Shown: positions 1 through 10,905 of the stretch, piece after piece
Layout of the letters: each line of letters starts with the position of its first letter
Numbering within the stretch: position 1 is the stretch's first letter
Source: Tillandsia leiboldiana
Taxonomy: Eukaryota; Streptophyta; Magnoliopsida; Poales; Bromeliaceae
Assembly (NCBI GenBank): GCA_029204045.2
Contig: CM055066.1
Coordinates: 21,804,120 to 21,868,119 of the forward strand
DNA length: 64,000 nucleotides
Direction: 5' to 3'
Notes under the pieces: model-generated
Told to the model about the DNA's origin: nothing
The model's database searches: none
The model's input: the letters and a program-made list of their open reading frames with translations, nothing else
Translations under genes and position numbers: made by a program

Positions 1-99
1 AATTGCGATGAGAAAAGCTCTCATCCGCACTTTCCAATAAGCATAATTAGTCCCATCAAAAAGAGGAGGTCTATAAATATTACCACTTTCACCCAACAT
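1..99 (-). CDS. SIRE-type Ty1-copia gag, N-terminal fragment (element SIRE-1)
   Basis: Partial gag running off the left edge. The minus-strand ATG at 99-97 opens a frame beginning MLGESGNIYRPPLF and continuing with YWKVRM. This is nearly the same N-terminus as the gag at 61427 on the plus strand. Gag is the structural protein of the virus-like particle. The start is placed here because it lies about 20 bases after the primer-binding site, as in the other copy. Only 33 codons are visible, so intactness cannot be judged. The rest of this minus-strand element lies left of the window. Confidence 0.85.
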   Translation of the reverse strand, partial: MLGESGNIYRPPLFDGTNYAYWKVRMRAFLIAI

Positions 100-119
100 G
101 ATAGATAAACCTAAAACCC

Positions 120-131
120 GCTCTGATACCA
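120..131 (-). other. Primer-binding site of SIRE-1
   Basis: Read on the minus strand this is TGGTATCAGAGC, complementary to the 3' end of plant initiator tRNA-Met. It sits two bases after the LTR end, which fixes the LTR/internal boundary and the minus orientation. Confidence 0.93.
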
Positions 132-133
132 AA

Positions 134-1525
134 TGTTGGGTTATATGTAATAAGGATCTAAATAGGTACTATCAAACAACTAGAGGGGGGGTGAATAGGT
201 GTAATACTTATAAAACCAAATCTCAGTGCAAAATAAAAACCAATGCGGAAAATAAAAACAGCACACCGAGATATACGTGGAAACTCCAATCCAGGAGAAA
301 AACCACGGGACCAACACGCAATAACAATCCACTAAGAATAGAAGAATAACAAGGTGATTACCGACTCCACGGACTCAACCCCTCCTTCAGCTTCTTCGGA
401 CCTTGCGCTGACCGGTTGGATATCCACGCAATAACAATCCCTAAGAAAGGAAGAATAACAAGGTGATTACCGTCTCCACGGATTTAACCCCTCCTTCAAT
501 TTCTTGGACCTCGCGCTCCACCGATTTTGCACGCCCACTGCACACGTTCGAATCCACGAACGCCACTCGAATCCACGAGCACACGTTTCGAATCCACGAA
601 ACGCCTTTAGCACACCGAATCCACGATGCCACGTCGAATCCACGACGCAAACTCAGTCGATAAGAATATTGACTTCGATGGTGATCCTTTGCTTAGATTC
701 TCATTGAGGAACCGTAGAAGAAATCTCTAAGCAAAGATTAGATCAATTCGACAAAAGATATGTTCTTGAAAGAACCATCGAATTGACCTAAAAGAGGCTA
801 TAAAGAAGATCGATAAAAACCTAGCCTCTAGGGTTGCTCTCAAGTGTTTTATAAATTAATCGGCCGTAGCTCCCACGTTTTTGAGAAACCCTAAATGTCT
901 ATTTGTAGGTTAGAAACCTTTGGAAAGAGATAAGAATCAAAAACATACCTTATCTGGAAATTTTCAGGACGGCGATCCGGATCGGATTTACTGCGATCCG
1001 GATCGTCGTAACGAGATTGACGATTCCAGAAAACCAAGGGTTCGGGATCCGGATTGCAAGGTCCGATCCGGATCGTTCATGCAATTCAGCAAAGTCCCAT
1101 GTTCGGGATCCGGATCGGAATGGCCTAGGATCCGGATTGAAATTGCCAATGAACAAGTACCCTTCGGGATCCGGATTGCAAGGTCTGATCCGGATCCTGA
1201 ACATGTCCCATGTCCAGTTTTTGATTTTTATGCAATTAAAAATTCTTCCAAGTGTTTCTACACTATAAGAAAGTATTCGGATCACCACAATTATTTAGTT
1301 AAACATACCTGATCCTCTTGAATACTTTCTTCTTGAGATTGATGTAACTGATCCACAATTCTTCAACTTCAATCTTCAAGACTCAAGATACTGAGTGTCA
1401 ACTTGAGCTCTTGTTGAATCTTCTCTAAGTCTTTGATTGCTGATTGACAATTTGATCCCTTTAAGACCCCGACTCAACTCACTGACTTGACTCACGAAAT
1501 ATGCCAATACCAAAATGCCGTAACA
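134..1525 (-). repeat. 5' LTR of SIRE-1 copia element (1392 bp)
   Basis: The minus-strand LTR starts TGTTACGGCA at 1525 and ends with CA at 135-134, directly before the PBS. The same LTR, on the plus strand and split by insertions, occupies 48949-49502 and 60549-61392 (1398 bp in total), which confirms both ends. The U3 part (about 960-1210) is studded with the 8-base palindrome ATCCGGAT. The leader part contains repeated TCGTGGATTCG-like units. The TATA-box position reads TACAAATA here instead of TATAAATA, so this copy is somewhat decayed. It is inserted in the pol gene of gypsy A'. The adjacent CCGAG (1526-1530, minus sense) would be the target-site duplication, but its partner lies outside the window. 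Confidence 0.9.
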
Positions 1526-4500
1526 CTCGGTCCCTGTACCGTAGTACTCCCGAGGCATCAACTGCAAAGTCCCCTGTCTGATCACTCGAAATCTGCTCTC
1601 TGATCCTGGTCAAATAGGGGTCCTCACTCTGTTTCTCCCTAATCCTATCCAACAAAGTGGGCTGCACAACTAAAGATGATAGTCTAGCAGAGACCCCAGG
1701 GGACACAACCTCAAGCTCGAGCCGCCTCATCTCCTCCAGTAGTGGCGCCTGGTCGGTGATCATTATGGATAGGCTCTGCACTACTTTCCTGCTCAGGGCA
1801 TCAGCAACCACATTGTCCTTGCCAGGATGGTAAAGTATGTCCACATCGTAGTCCTTTAACAATTCCAACCATCTGCGCTGCCTCAAGTTGAGCTCCTTCT
1901 GTGTAAACAGGTACTTCAAGCTCTTGTGGTCGGTGTAAATCTCGCAGTGCTCCCTATACAGGTAGTGGCGCCACAACTTCAGTGCAAAAACCACAGCAGC
2001 CAGTTCCAAGTCATGGGTAGGGTAATTCTTTTCATAATCCTTAAGTTGTCGAGAGGCATAAGTGATTACCCTACCCTCCTGCATCAGCACACATCCAAGT
2101 CCACTATGCGATGCATCACTGTAAACCACATATCCTTTCCCCATAACAGGGAGGGAAAGGATAGGAGCCGACATCAATCTGTTCTTCAAGTCTTCGAAGC
2201 TCCTCTGGCAATCCTCACTCCAGATAAACTTAATTCCTTGACGCGTCAGACGAGTGAGGGGTGTGGAGAGTTTTGCAAAACCTTCCACAAACCGACGGTA
2301 ATATCCAGCCAAGCCCATAAAACTGCGAACCTCTGATACCGTCGTCGGTCGGGGCCAATCCCGGACTGCCTCAATCTTTGCCGGGTCCACTGCCACTCCT
2401 GCGGCTGAAATCACATGGCCCAAAAAGACTACTTCCCGAAGCCAAAATTCACATTTTGACAACTTGGCATACAACTTTCTCTCTCGCAGAAGTTGCAGCA
2501 CGATCCTCAAATGCTCCTCATGCTCTGCCAGAATATCATCGATGAATATAACGACAAACCGATCCAGGTAAGGTCGAAAGATCCTGTTCATCAAATCCAT
2601 AAAAGCGGCAGGGGCATTAGTCAATCCAAAAGTTATGACGGTAAACTCATAATGCCCGTACCGTGTCCTGAATGCCGTCTTTGGGATGTCCTCGGCCTTC
2701 ACCTTTAATTGGTGGTAACCAGACTATAGATCAATCTTGGAGAAGACACAAGACCCTTGCAGCTGATCAAATAAATCATCAATGCGCGGCAAAGGGTACT
2801 TGTTCTTGATGGTCACTTTATTCAACTCTCGATAATCCGCACAAAGCCGAAGTGAACCATCCTTCTTTTTCACAAATAGCACCGGCGCTCCCCAAGGCGA
2901 TACACTTGGCCTCACAAATCCTTTGTCCATCAAGTCCTGAAGTTGCACCTTTAACTCACGCAATTCAGCGAGCGCCATTCGGTAAGGAGCCTTAGAGATT
3001 GGCGCAGTTCCTGGGACTACGTCAATCAAAAACTCGATCTCCCTATCCGGCGGCATGCTAGTCAGCTCCGCTGGAAACACATCCGGGAACTCGCGAACAA
3101 TAGGGATATCCCCGAGTCCCGGTGCCGCCGTAGGCTCCTCAATCACACTAGCCAGAAAGGCCACGCATCCACTGCGAATCATCTGCCTCGCATGAGAAGC
3201 CGAAACTACCGAGGCGAAGAAAGCACTTTGGCACCCTCTATACACAAACACCTCCTGGCCTGGCTCACTAAAGGTAACTGTCCTCGCGGCACAGTCAATA
3301 GTCGCAAAGTATCAAGCCAGCCAATCCATCCCAAGTACTAGGTCAAAGTCTCGCAGCTGACTCAGGACCATCAGGTCCGCTGGCAAAATCCACGACTCAA
3401 CCTGTACTAGGCAGGACCAACAACACTCCTCTACATGCAAAGTATGATCAGGAATCTGGACCTCTAATGCACGTGGCAACCGACTCAACTCTAATCCATA
3501 AGATGATGCAAATGCTCTACTAATGAAGGAATGTGATGCACTGGTATCAAATAAAGTGTGAGCTCTAGTACCAAAAAGTAAAGTGATACCTGCCACCACG
3601 TGGTCGGCTGCCGAGGAGTCCTCAACCTGGGCGGCGTAGACCAGCCCGCTCTGTGGTGGAGGTCGGTAGTCTGTAGGGTGGGAGGTAGGAGCCCTGCTCG
3701 CTGGAGCATAGGGCCGCTGCTGGGGCGCAGAAGGGGCTGATGCCGAGGAAGGAGCCGTCGACGTCGCAAAAGGGCAAGTAGCTCGCAGATGACCGGACTG
3801 CCCGCATCGGAAGCAGCGACCAAACCTCAAGTCACAAGTATCAGATGGGTGCTGACCCCTTCAGAAAACGCACCTAACGGTAGACTGGGGCTGCCTCGCC
3901 TGCTGCTGCTGCTGCTGTCTCTGCCGCTGAGACCTCTGCTGCCATGACTGTGATCTCTACTGCTGTGAGTGCTGCTGCTGCTGGTGCTGTGGGGGCCTCT
4001 GGGATCCACCAGGCCCTCGCCGCTCCGAACGCCCCTGGCCCGAGAACTGAGGCGGTGGCGGTCGGGGCGGCCTCCAAGAACTGGCCTGTCCCCCGTCGTC
4101 CTGTGCTGGTTGCTTCCTGTCAGAGCTCTGAGCGACCATACCACCATGTCTGGCAACTACGTGGTCTCCCCTCTCGACCCACTAAGCGTGCTCCGCGGCC
4201 TCCTCAAGAGTCTGCAGCCGCTGGGCATGCACCAAAGTGTAAATCTCCGGGCAAAGACCTGTCTCGAAGAGCTCCACCTGGTGAGGTCCATCTCGGGCGA
4301 CATAAGGTACTCAGTTGAGCAACTGTGTAAACTCTTGGAAGTAGGTCAGTACTGGCCGGTCGCCTTGCTACAGGTTTTTCAGATCATCCTCCAGCTTCTT
4401 CTTCATGCTCGAAGAAAAGTAGGTATCCAAAATCATCCGCCTGAACTCCGACCAGGGTAACTGCCGAGTGATCTGGAACTCAAAGGGCTCTACCCGACGC

Positions 4501-4982
4501 CACCAGGCGTCTGCATCCCCGTCCAAGCAATGCACTGCCATGTGCACTCTGAACCTCTGGTCAATGAAGAAGTCCCAGAATAACTTTTCCATTGCTGTTA
4601 GCCAAGATCCAATCTCCCATGGCTGAGTGCTCCGCCCCGAAAACCTAGGCGGTCCCCGCTGACAAAACTGAGTGAGCTTGTCAGCGATCTCCTGCTCCTC
4701 TGCCGGGGTCAACGGTCGGATCGCTCCCTGAGCCCCACTGCTCGAAGATGGTGCCATCGGTACTGGTGGTATAACTGGTGGTGCGGGGGCCTCAAAAGTA
4801 GTAGGGGGAGGCGCCTCTCTCTGGGCGAGTAGCTGCTCTATCCTCTGCTCCTGCCGGCGGTGACTCTCCGCCAACTGGGCCACCATGGCCCTCAACTCAC
4901 TGATCTCCGAAGGCCGGGACTGCTCCGGCTCCTCCGGGTGTATAGAGGTACCCCGGGTAGGGATCTGCCACCTCGGAGGCAT
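1526..4982 (-). pseudogene. Degenerate Tekay-type Ty3-gypsy gag-pol (element A')
   Basis: The gag start is MPPRW at 4982. The retrotransposon gag domain (to about 4368), a CCHC knuckle (C-x2-C-x4-H-x4-C near 3800), the protease region (LFDTSASHSF near 3550), RT, RNase H (YSDASHSGLG, then HPGK near 1830) and the start of the linker to integrase follow in order, homologous throughout to the polyprotein at 34380-38939. It is broken by frameshifts in gag (about 4370-3830), by in-frame stops near 3310 and 2724 (the latter CAG to TAG), by an 18-base in-frame deletion just after the RT FIDD motif near 2530, and by the SIRE-1 insertion at 1525. The protease motif reads DTS instead of DTG. Integrase and chromodomain are not in the window. 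It cannot encode a working polyprotein. Confidence 0.93.
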
Positions 4983-5035
4983 CCTGCCACAAGAAACCAC
5001 GGATCAGTAATCAAAACCACACTCGACCCAATCTA

Positions 5036-5171
5036 GCGAAAGTCATGGACATCCCCCTATTTCTGTAACTTTATGTTGTCTACAGTCAACATAATAGTTC
5101 ACCAGAAATAGGATATGCCAATCCCTCTTCACTCACTGGAAGAGTCAAATAAATAAATTGCCGACTTTCGC
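5036..5171 (-). promoter_or_regulatory. Structured gag leader of A' (closing stem plus two hairpins)
   Basis: On the minus strand, GCGAAAGTC (5171-5163) can pair with GACTTTCGC (5044-5036). The loop contains a CTCTTC/GAAGAG hairpin (5125-5144) and an 8-bp hairpin with arms TTATGTTG and CAACATAA (5071-5094). The apical loop of the latter reads A-CTGTAG-A, a one-base change from the self-complementary CTGCAG of the other copies. The layout matches 34192-34327, 53554-53687, 15314-15448 and 28824-28958. A dimerisation or packaging role is inferred only. Confidence 0.7.
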
Positions 5172-5311
5172 ATAATATATCACGTCACTCACGCCCTGCC
5201 TTCCTAGGGTCTGCCAAAAGTGTGACACCCCCGGAATTTGGATTAGTCCTATATATAAATGATATAATAGGACTAAATCTCTAACCCGGCTATAGCATTT
5301 TGGATGGTAGC

Positions 5312-5386
5312 AAAATCCAAGAGGAACATGAGAGTTAAGCGTGCTAGAGCTAGAGTAGTTCTAGGATGGGTGACCCCCTGGGAAGT
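5312..5386 (+). promoter_or_regulatory. 5S-rRNA-like segment with Pol III internal promoter in TRIM LTR
   Basis: The segment aligns by eye with the middle and 3' part of plant 5S rRNA. AGAGTTAAGCGTGCT (5331-5345) corresponds to box A. GAGTAGT follows as the intermediate element. The stretch 5364-5385, starting GGATGGGTGACC and ending CTGGGAAG, corresponds to box C. A TATATAAA lies upstream in the LTR. Cassandra LTRs are known to carry such 5S sequence. Whether this copy is transcribed is unknown. The same segment recurs in every TRIM LTR of the window. Confidence 0.88.
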
Positions 5387-5410
5387 GGGGCGTCACAGTT
5401 GGTATCAGAG

Positions 5411-5570
5411 GAGCACCTCTGAACACCTTAACACCATGAATGAGACCCTCCCTCTCCACTTTCCTCAGTAATGCGTGGAAACCTTCCGCACAAATAATAA
5501 ACAAATATGGCGATAACGGGTCCCCTTGGCGCAGGCCTCTTTGAGGAAAAATAGGACCTACCTCCAGACC
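5411..5570 (-). pseudogene. LINE (L1-type) reverse-transcriptase fragment captured inside TRIM1
   Basis: On the minus strand 5570-5411 is an uninterrupted reading frame of about 53 codons. It contains GLRQGDPLSPYLF followed by a CAEG block and a GLIHGVKV block, as in the palm region of plant L1-type LINE reverse transcriptases just before the catalytic FADD. It replaces nothing: the TRIM copies at 30479 and 59967 run directly from the PBS (TCAGAG) into CCATTCACC, whereas here the LINE segment sits between them. It therefore looks like a captured sequence, antisense to the TRIM. No promoter or catalytic motif is included, so it is not a functional gene. Confidence 0.88.
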
Positions 5571-6007
5571 TTAAAAAAGACATTCACCAGCCGGAAATGT
5601 GAGATGAGTCTCGGCTGAGCCAGGGTTATATAGCGGGTAGAGCGAGGCTCCCCGGCTAATGACCATTGTGAGTGGAGTGCAGCTCCTCACAAGGTCGGCT
5701 AAGGCTAGCGAGACGAGTCTCACATCGCCTGGTGCTTGTGAGTGTGCTTGAGCCTGACGTGGACGTCAGGGCTTAAAGGGGGGAAGAATGTGACACCCCC
5801 GGAATTTGGATTAGTCCTATATATAAATGATATAATAGGACTAAATCTCTAACCCGGCTATAGCATTTTGGATGGTAGCAAAATCCAAGAGGAACATGAG
5901 AGTTAAGCGTGCTAGAGCTAGAGTAGTTCTAGGATGGGTGACCCCCTGGGAAGTGGGGCGTCACAAAAAGCCTAGGGTTTCCTAAGTCCCAACTGACCTA
6001 TCCCTAA

Positions 6008-6019
6008 GCTCTGATACCA
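6008..6019 (-). other. Primer-binding site of gypsy A'
   Basis: Minus-strand TGGTATCAGAGC, complementary to initiator tRNA-Met, eight bases downstream of the LTR end at 6028. The intervening 5966-6007 is leader sequence matching 34108-34150 of element A. Confidence 0.88.
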
Positions 6020-6027
6020 ACCTAATC

Positions 6028-8500
6028 TACCACGCCTCGGGTGTAAACCAGAACCCGGGCCCATCCACAGATCCGCCATGCACACAAAATTTCCCGTATA
6101 CACATAGCGCCGGTAACCTGCTCAGATATAAAAGAATAATAAAAGAGCATAAAACAGAGCTGAACTAAAACTAATACATCTCAGGCAAATGCTGGAAATA
6201 AAAGTACAACATAACTCTAAAATATACATGTGTCTCTCCCAGCTCACCAAATAAATACAACCTGCTGCTGGCAGAAGCCAGGCCCAAAAAGAAAGGAAAA
6301 TACAACTGTCTGAGTGTACAGGGGATGCATCAAAAATTGCTAAACTCACAACCGGGTAGACGGCTATCTAATCCGCAATCCTCTTACCTCGATCCGCCGA
6401 GGAGGGTCCAGCAACTCCAGCAGAGGACTCTGCAGAACAAAGAGGGGAAAAAGAAAAGTACAATGGGGGGGTGAGAACTACTATAAAACAGTAGCCTCCC
6501 CTAGGGGTTAAACCTCAAACTCAAACATGCCCACTAGGTCTACCAGAGGCGAAAAGGAAACAAAGGTGGTATGCTATAAATATAACTACTGATGAAAAAA
6601 CTACCACTAGTATGCCTCTAAAATACCAAGCTAAAAGAATAGCTAAATGTATGCATCAGAGTATAAATGCCTGCCCGAAAAACCCAATGTAAACACCAGT
6701 AAACACTGGCACTGCCTGCTATGCCTACCGAACTCAAAACTCAGCCGCGGGATGCAGACCGGCTCCTGACCGGCACGGTCGCATCATGAAAAGCAACAGA
6801 CCGGCTCCTGACCGGCACGGTCACACACACTCCGGAGTGGCACTCGAGGGGAGCGACCCACACGAGTGAAATAAGTAGCCATAAGTAACCAGATATAGCA
6901 GGACTGGATCATGACTCTAATCAAGTGGGAAAAACCACCCACTAAAGAAAGCACGATCCCTCTCCCCCAATCTGATGCAATAGTAACAGCCCGGTCAACC
7001 GCCCAAAGTTCGCGGTTGCCGTAATACCCTGCCATCAAGGCCTGCCTGTCCCCAATCCCCAAAATCTGACTACACTAACCCAGCCCCTGCTCGAACCCGA
7101 GCGCACTATCCCCTAAGTCTAGACAACAGGAGAAAGAATAAAAGTATGGTTTCTCCTAAGTCAGTTCCAGCATGATAGTGTAGCAGAAAAAGGTGGCCTA
7201 TCTAGGTGACCATACAAGCATGCAAATGTCCTTTAATTGGCAAAATAAATGCAGGTGTCCTGATTTTTACATGAAGTAGAGCATGCTATAACAAGAAATT
7301 ATGATCGCCTAAGTACCCTATGTACTAGTATATCATAAGCCAGCCTACACACATGCATAAAGTCCCCCAAATTTAAATGATATTTCCTATAGCATAGTCT
7401 ATGAATTTTCTGCGATCAATTCCTCAAGGATGATAGTTCTAACATGGTATTTTATGCCCAAGCATATATATATATTACAAATAGAGTGCACTTTGCCATT
7501 TTACATAGGGAGCATTCCAATAAGCCTAGTGGGTAGTCAAAAGTGAGGAGTTTACCACAACAACACCCACCTCGAACGCTAAATCCCCGTCCAAACGATG
7601 TCCTCGCCCAAGCAGGTCAACCGCCACAATCACTGTACACAATACCCCAAAATACACACAATTAATTATACAAGCACCCTCATGAACATGTTGTCACTCA
7701 AGAAACAGTGCAGAACTGCACTGTTTTCACCTGCGAGATGGGCTCAAAAAATTCCAGAAAAAAATACCGCCACGACCGTCGCGACGAGCTGATCGAAACG
7801 AGTACCTGCACGTTCAAAACCGAGTTTCGTACATCAAGATGTAAATTCTGGAAGATGACCACCTTAAAACAAACCAAATACAAAATCTGTAGCACTTAGC
7901 TCTGGAAAAATGGATTTTTCACCTTCGGGGAAAACTCAGAAAAATCCAAGAAAATTCTAGGACGTTCCTTGCGATGTGTAGATGCAAAACGACTATAGGC
8001 ACGCCACCAAACAATGCCTGAGCGCGAAGATATCACCGAAACACTATGGTACTGTCCAAAGCTCTGCCGAAGAAAAGGGGTCAAAGGAAAGCTCAGGAAA
8101 ATCCAAGAAAAACTCGAAATAAGGGGGAGCTCAAAACAAAAAAGTCGTAGCCCTACCTGTCATGAAGCCAACGGCGCAAGAATCGCCGGAAACGGGGGTC
8201 GGAGTAGGCCGGGGGAGTCCGCGCACTGAAACACGACGAAACGGGCCGCCGGTGTGGGAGCGTCGCTGTGCGCCGAATCGCAGTAAATGCCGAAGTCGTG
8301 TCCTCCAAAAATCCTCAAAGTCCTCCAATGGGTGTGGCACTGTGAGATGAAGAAATCCCCTAAGGAGCTCTTTATGGAAAAAGTCCCAGAAAAGGGAGAA
8401 AAAATGGTAGGTGGGGGCCGCCAGTGGCGGGGCGACACGTGGCCCGCACCGGAGCGCGGGTCACGTGCGCCCGACCGCGCCGCTTGACCACTGTGCACGC
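6028..8500 (-). repeat. 5' LTR of gypsy A' (partial, decayed)
   Basis: The U5 end (6028 upward) matches the U5 end of the LTR of A (34087 downward), but the terminal dinucleotide reads TA instead of CA. A conserved block with palindrome ACTCCGGAGT lies at 6825-6870, a GAGAACTACT/AGTAG hairpin at about 6470-6505, and the 42-nt exon-like segment at 6388-6429. Toward 8500 the sequence becomes GC-rich with CACGTG motifs, as in U3 of A. No clear TG start is found, because sequence of another LTR family starts at 8501. No gene is present. Open frames here are chance. Confidence 0.8.
6388..6429 (-). other. Putative 42-nt leader exon in A' LTR
   Basis: On the minus strand CTGCAG precedes and GTAAGAG follows a 42-nt segment beginning AGTCC and ending GATCGAG. 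The same length and flanks occur in both LTRs of A (33696-33737, 41828-41869) and in A'' (47810-47851). Splicing is inferred from the splice-site-like flanks and has not been demonstrated. Confidence 0.5.
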
Positions 8501-8558
8501 TGTCATGCCCCGGGGGTTTCATTAAGCGGAAGACGACGACTGAAAAGATTTAATTTGC

Positions 8559-8687
<129 letters not shown>

Positions 8688-8887
8688 AAAACCAAACTCC
8701 CCCGGTGCGTGCCCAGACCCGCCGCATATACAAATTCACTCTGCGAACGGGGGGAGTCTTCTTTGTATATGCACGGCGTCCTGACTATAACAACCATACA
8801 ATCATCACTTTAACCACACTAGTTCCACAGTCAAAATATACAACCACTTTCCATAAGTATTAAAGAGGCCGACAAATTTTGAAAGGA

Positions 8888-9090
8888 TAAATCCACAAGT
8901 TTTAAAAACGGTGCCCACACGGCACCCAGGTTTTTCAAAACGGCTTTCCGAAATCAATAAATCCACAGGGTTTTCAAATTGTGCCCACACGACACTCAGA
9001 TTTTCAAAACGGTTTTCGCAATCCATAAATCCACAGGGTTTTAAAATGGTGTCCACACGACACCCACATTTTTAAAACAGTTTTCAAAAT
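8888..9090. repeat. About 69-bp tandem repeat, three copies
   Basis: Units beginning TAAATCCACA start at 8888, 8958 and 9026. Each contains GTGCCCACACG-like and TTTTCAAAACGG-like blocks. They are diverged from each other by several substitutions. The repeat lies inside LTR-like sequence E. Confidence 0.85.
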
Positions 9091-9478
9091 ATTTTCTTTT
9101 TCCTTCCTTTTGTAGTTTGAAAGCGGCCAATTCGGAAAAGTAAGACTACCACTCACAAGGATAATAAAAGACATTCCAACATCCACATCGACCCCACAAG
9201 GGTATCGCAATCCACATGGTAAGCTACTAGCAGGTAATGAAATGAGCAAAGTAAGAAGTACATACAGTCTATGGCCTTGAAGGACAAAAAGTACTCCTGC
9301 CACGGCCTCACCGTCGTCCTAGCACTCATCCCTGGACGAACCTGTCACAGAGTGGGAAGTCAGTGACCATAAAATAAAGCACGAAAGCAACTAGGGCTAT
9401 AAATAAGGCAAACCGCCGTAAAACCAGAGCAACCGCCCTCCTCATCGTGCAATCGACAGTATCCCAGCATAACCTGTC

Positions 9479-9690
9479 CCGGGCACCTGCCCCGGCAACC
9501 CGGACCGAGCACCAACCTCGAAGAACAAAACAGACCGAGCACCAACCTCGGGAAACCAAACCGAGCACCAACCTGGGGAAACCAAACCGAGCACCAACCT
9601 CGGGAAACCAAACCGAGCACCAACCTCGGGAAACCAAACCGAGCACCTACCTCGGTAACCCACGTCGAGCACCTACCTCGACGGGTCGCA
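9479..9690. repeat. 26-bp minisatellite (about 8 units)
   Basis: Units of the form CCGAGCACCAACCTCGGG plus AAACCAAA are repeated head to tail, with the outer units more diverged (CACCTACCTCGG). The array lies in LTR-like sequence E. No interspersed unique spacers occur, so it is not CRISPR-like. Confidence 0.92.
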
Positions 9691-10631
9691 CCGCTCACAC
9701 CTTGGCGCCTCAAACCCCCCACCTGCGGGGCTCCCACTACGTCACCTCGTGGGTATACACGGGTCATAGACCACTTTTCCGGAAAAGCACACCCTTTGCG
9801 GTGGCCAAACCGCGGGTGCGCGTACTGCAGCCTCGAGCATCGTAACCAAGTACATGAAACAAATCCAGTAATAAAAACCATAAACACTATCAACATTAGT
9901 ACAGTTAAACGAACAATTTGGGATCATCAACAGCTTTCGAAAAGTCCCACACTAAGTCTCGAATGAAAACCCACAACCTGATAAACATGAAAATAACGAT
10001 AGTGCGCATAAAGGGATTCTAAGAGTGTGCCCACCTGAAATGCGAAGAAGGTGTGCGGAAACGCCAGTTAAAATACCCTCACATTACCCCCGAAAAGCTA
10101 CAAAAAGAAATATTGTTAAAACAATCATCGTCGTGGTCAAAAACACTCAAAAACGGGACGAAACGGGCCAAAAACGGAGCTTCTGGATCCTTTTCTGAAT
10201 ACTGGTGCACGAAATTAGGCGTGGACCGGGCCCACGACAGTAGGCGGCCGCGGCGCGGGCCGGTAGCACGCTGTAGCGGTGGACTGGTGCGGCTTGGGCC
10301 GGGCCGCGCACGGGCTCGGGCGCACACCGGGTTCACCGCTCCCCGCTGCGGTGACGAGCACCGGTTGCACGCCTAGGGCGTGCACCGAGTGGCCTAGCGC
10401 ACGCGTTCCGTGCGCCGGGCTGCGGCCCCCGGCCGCGGAGGCATGCACCGGGTGCACGCCGGTCCGCTGGACCGAGCGGCCTGGCGCACGCAGCCGTGCA
10501 CCGGGTCTGCGCCCCCGGGCCGCGGAAGCGTGCGCCGGGTGCACGCGGGCGCGGTGGACCGCGGCCTGAATCCCTGTTGAAGAATAGTATTCCGTCCCCA
10601 TTTTCGGCTCCGGTTGCGACCCCGCGATCAC

Positions 10632-10684
10632 GGGAAGGTATCTCAAATAAAACATCAGTGTACAGGCTCTCAATACAAGTAATA
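10632..10684 (-). repeat. Left remnant of D 3' LTR
   Basis: About 50 bases (AGGTATCTCAAATAAAAC to CAAGTAATA) match 29311-29359 in the D 5' LTR. They continue after LARD C at 22086 (TAATAACCTC). The last 250 bases of the LTR (matching 29062-29310) are missing, so D is truncated here. TAATA (10680-10684) is the left target-site duplication of C. Confidence 0.88.
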
Positions 10685-10905
10685 TGTAAAGTACCGGGGC
10701 TTTGGATAGCGCGCCGACCACACAGATGACTTGGAGCAGAGAGTTGCCTTGAGCATGTTGTATCTGAGGTTACAGTTGATGCCGGGTTGATTCGGATCAA
10801 CGCGGAAGCTCCAGCTCGATTCGGGGTTTTTCCGGGCTTTGTAGGCCGATTGAGGTGAGATTGGGAATTTCAGACTTCACCGTGGAGTGCCGGAAATTCA
10901 GGAAA

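Larger units (their letters stand above)
5221..5965 (+). mobile_element. Cassandra-type TRIM retrotransposon, copy 1
   Basis: Two 177-bp LTRs (5221-5397 and 5789-5965, identical as far as I can see) begin TGTGACACCC and end GGGGCGTCACA. They flank an interior with a PBS-like TGGTATCAGAG at 5400-5410 and a polypurine tract AAAGGGGGGAAGAA just before the 3' LTR. The target-site duplication AAAAG (5216-5220 and 5966-5970) is perfect. There is no coding capacity of its own, so it must be mobilised in trans. The LTR contains a 5S-rRNA-like segment, the hallmark of Cassandra elements. Compared with copies at 30479 and 59967, the interior carries about 170 extra bases: a LINE fragment (5411-5570). 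The element interrupts the leader of gypsy A'. Confidence 0.93.

Noticed and set aside
5312..5386. Genuine 5S rRNA gene
   Set aside because: Only the middle and 3' part align, with several substitutions, and it lies in a 177-bp LTR repeated at both ends of a TRIM. It is a 5S-derived LTR segment.
9479..9690. Possible CRISPR-like array
   Set aside because: Repeats are contiguous 26-bp minisatellite units without unique spacers, in plant LTR-like DNA.
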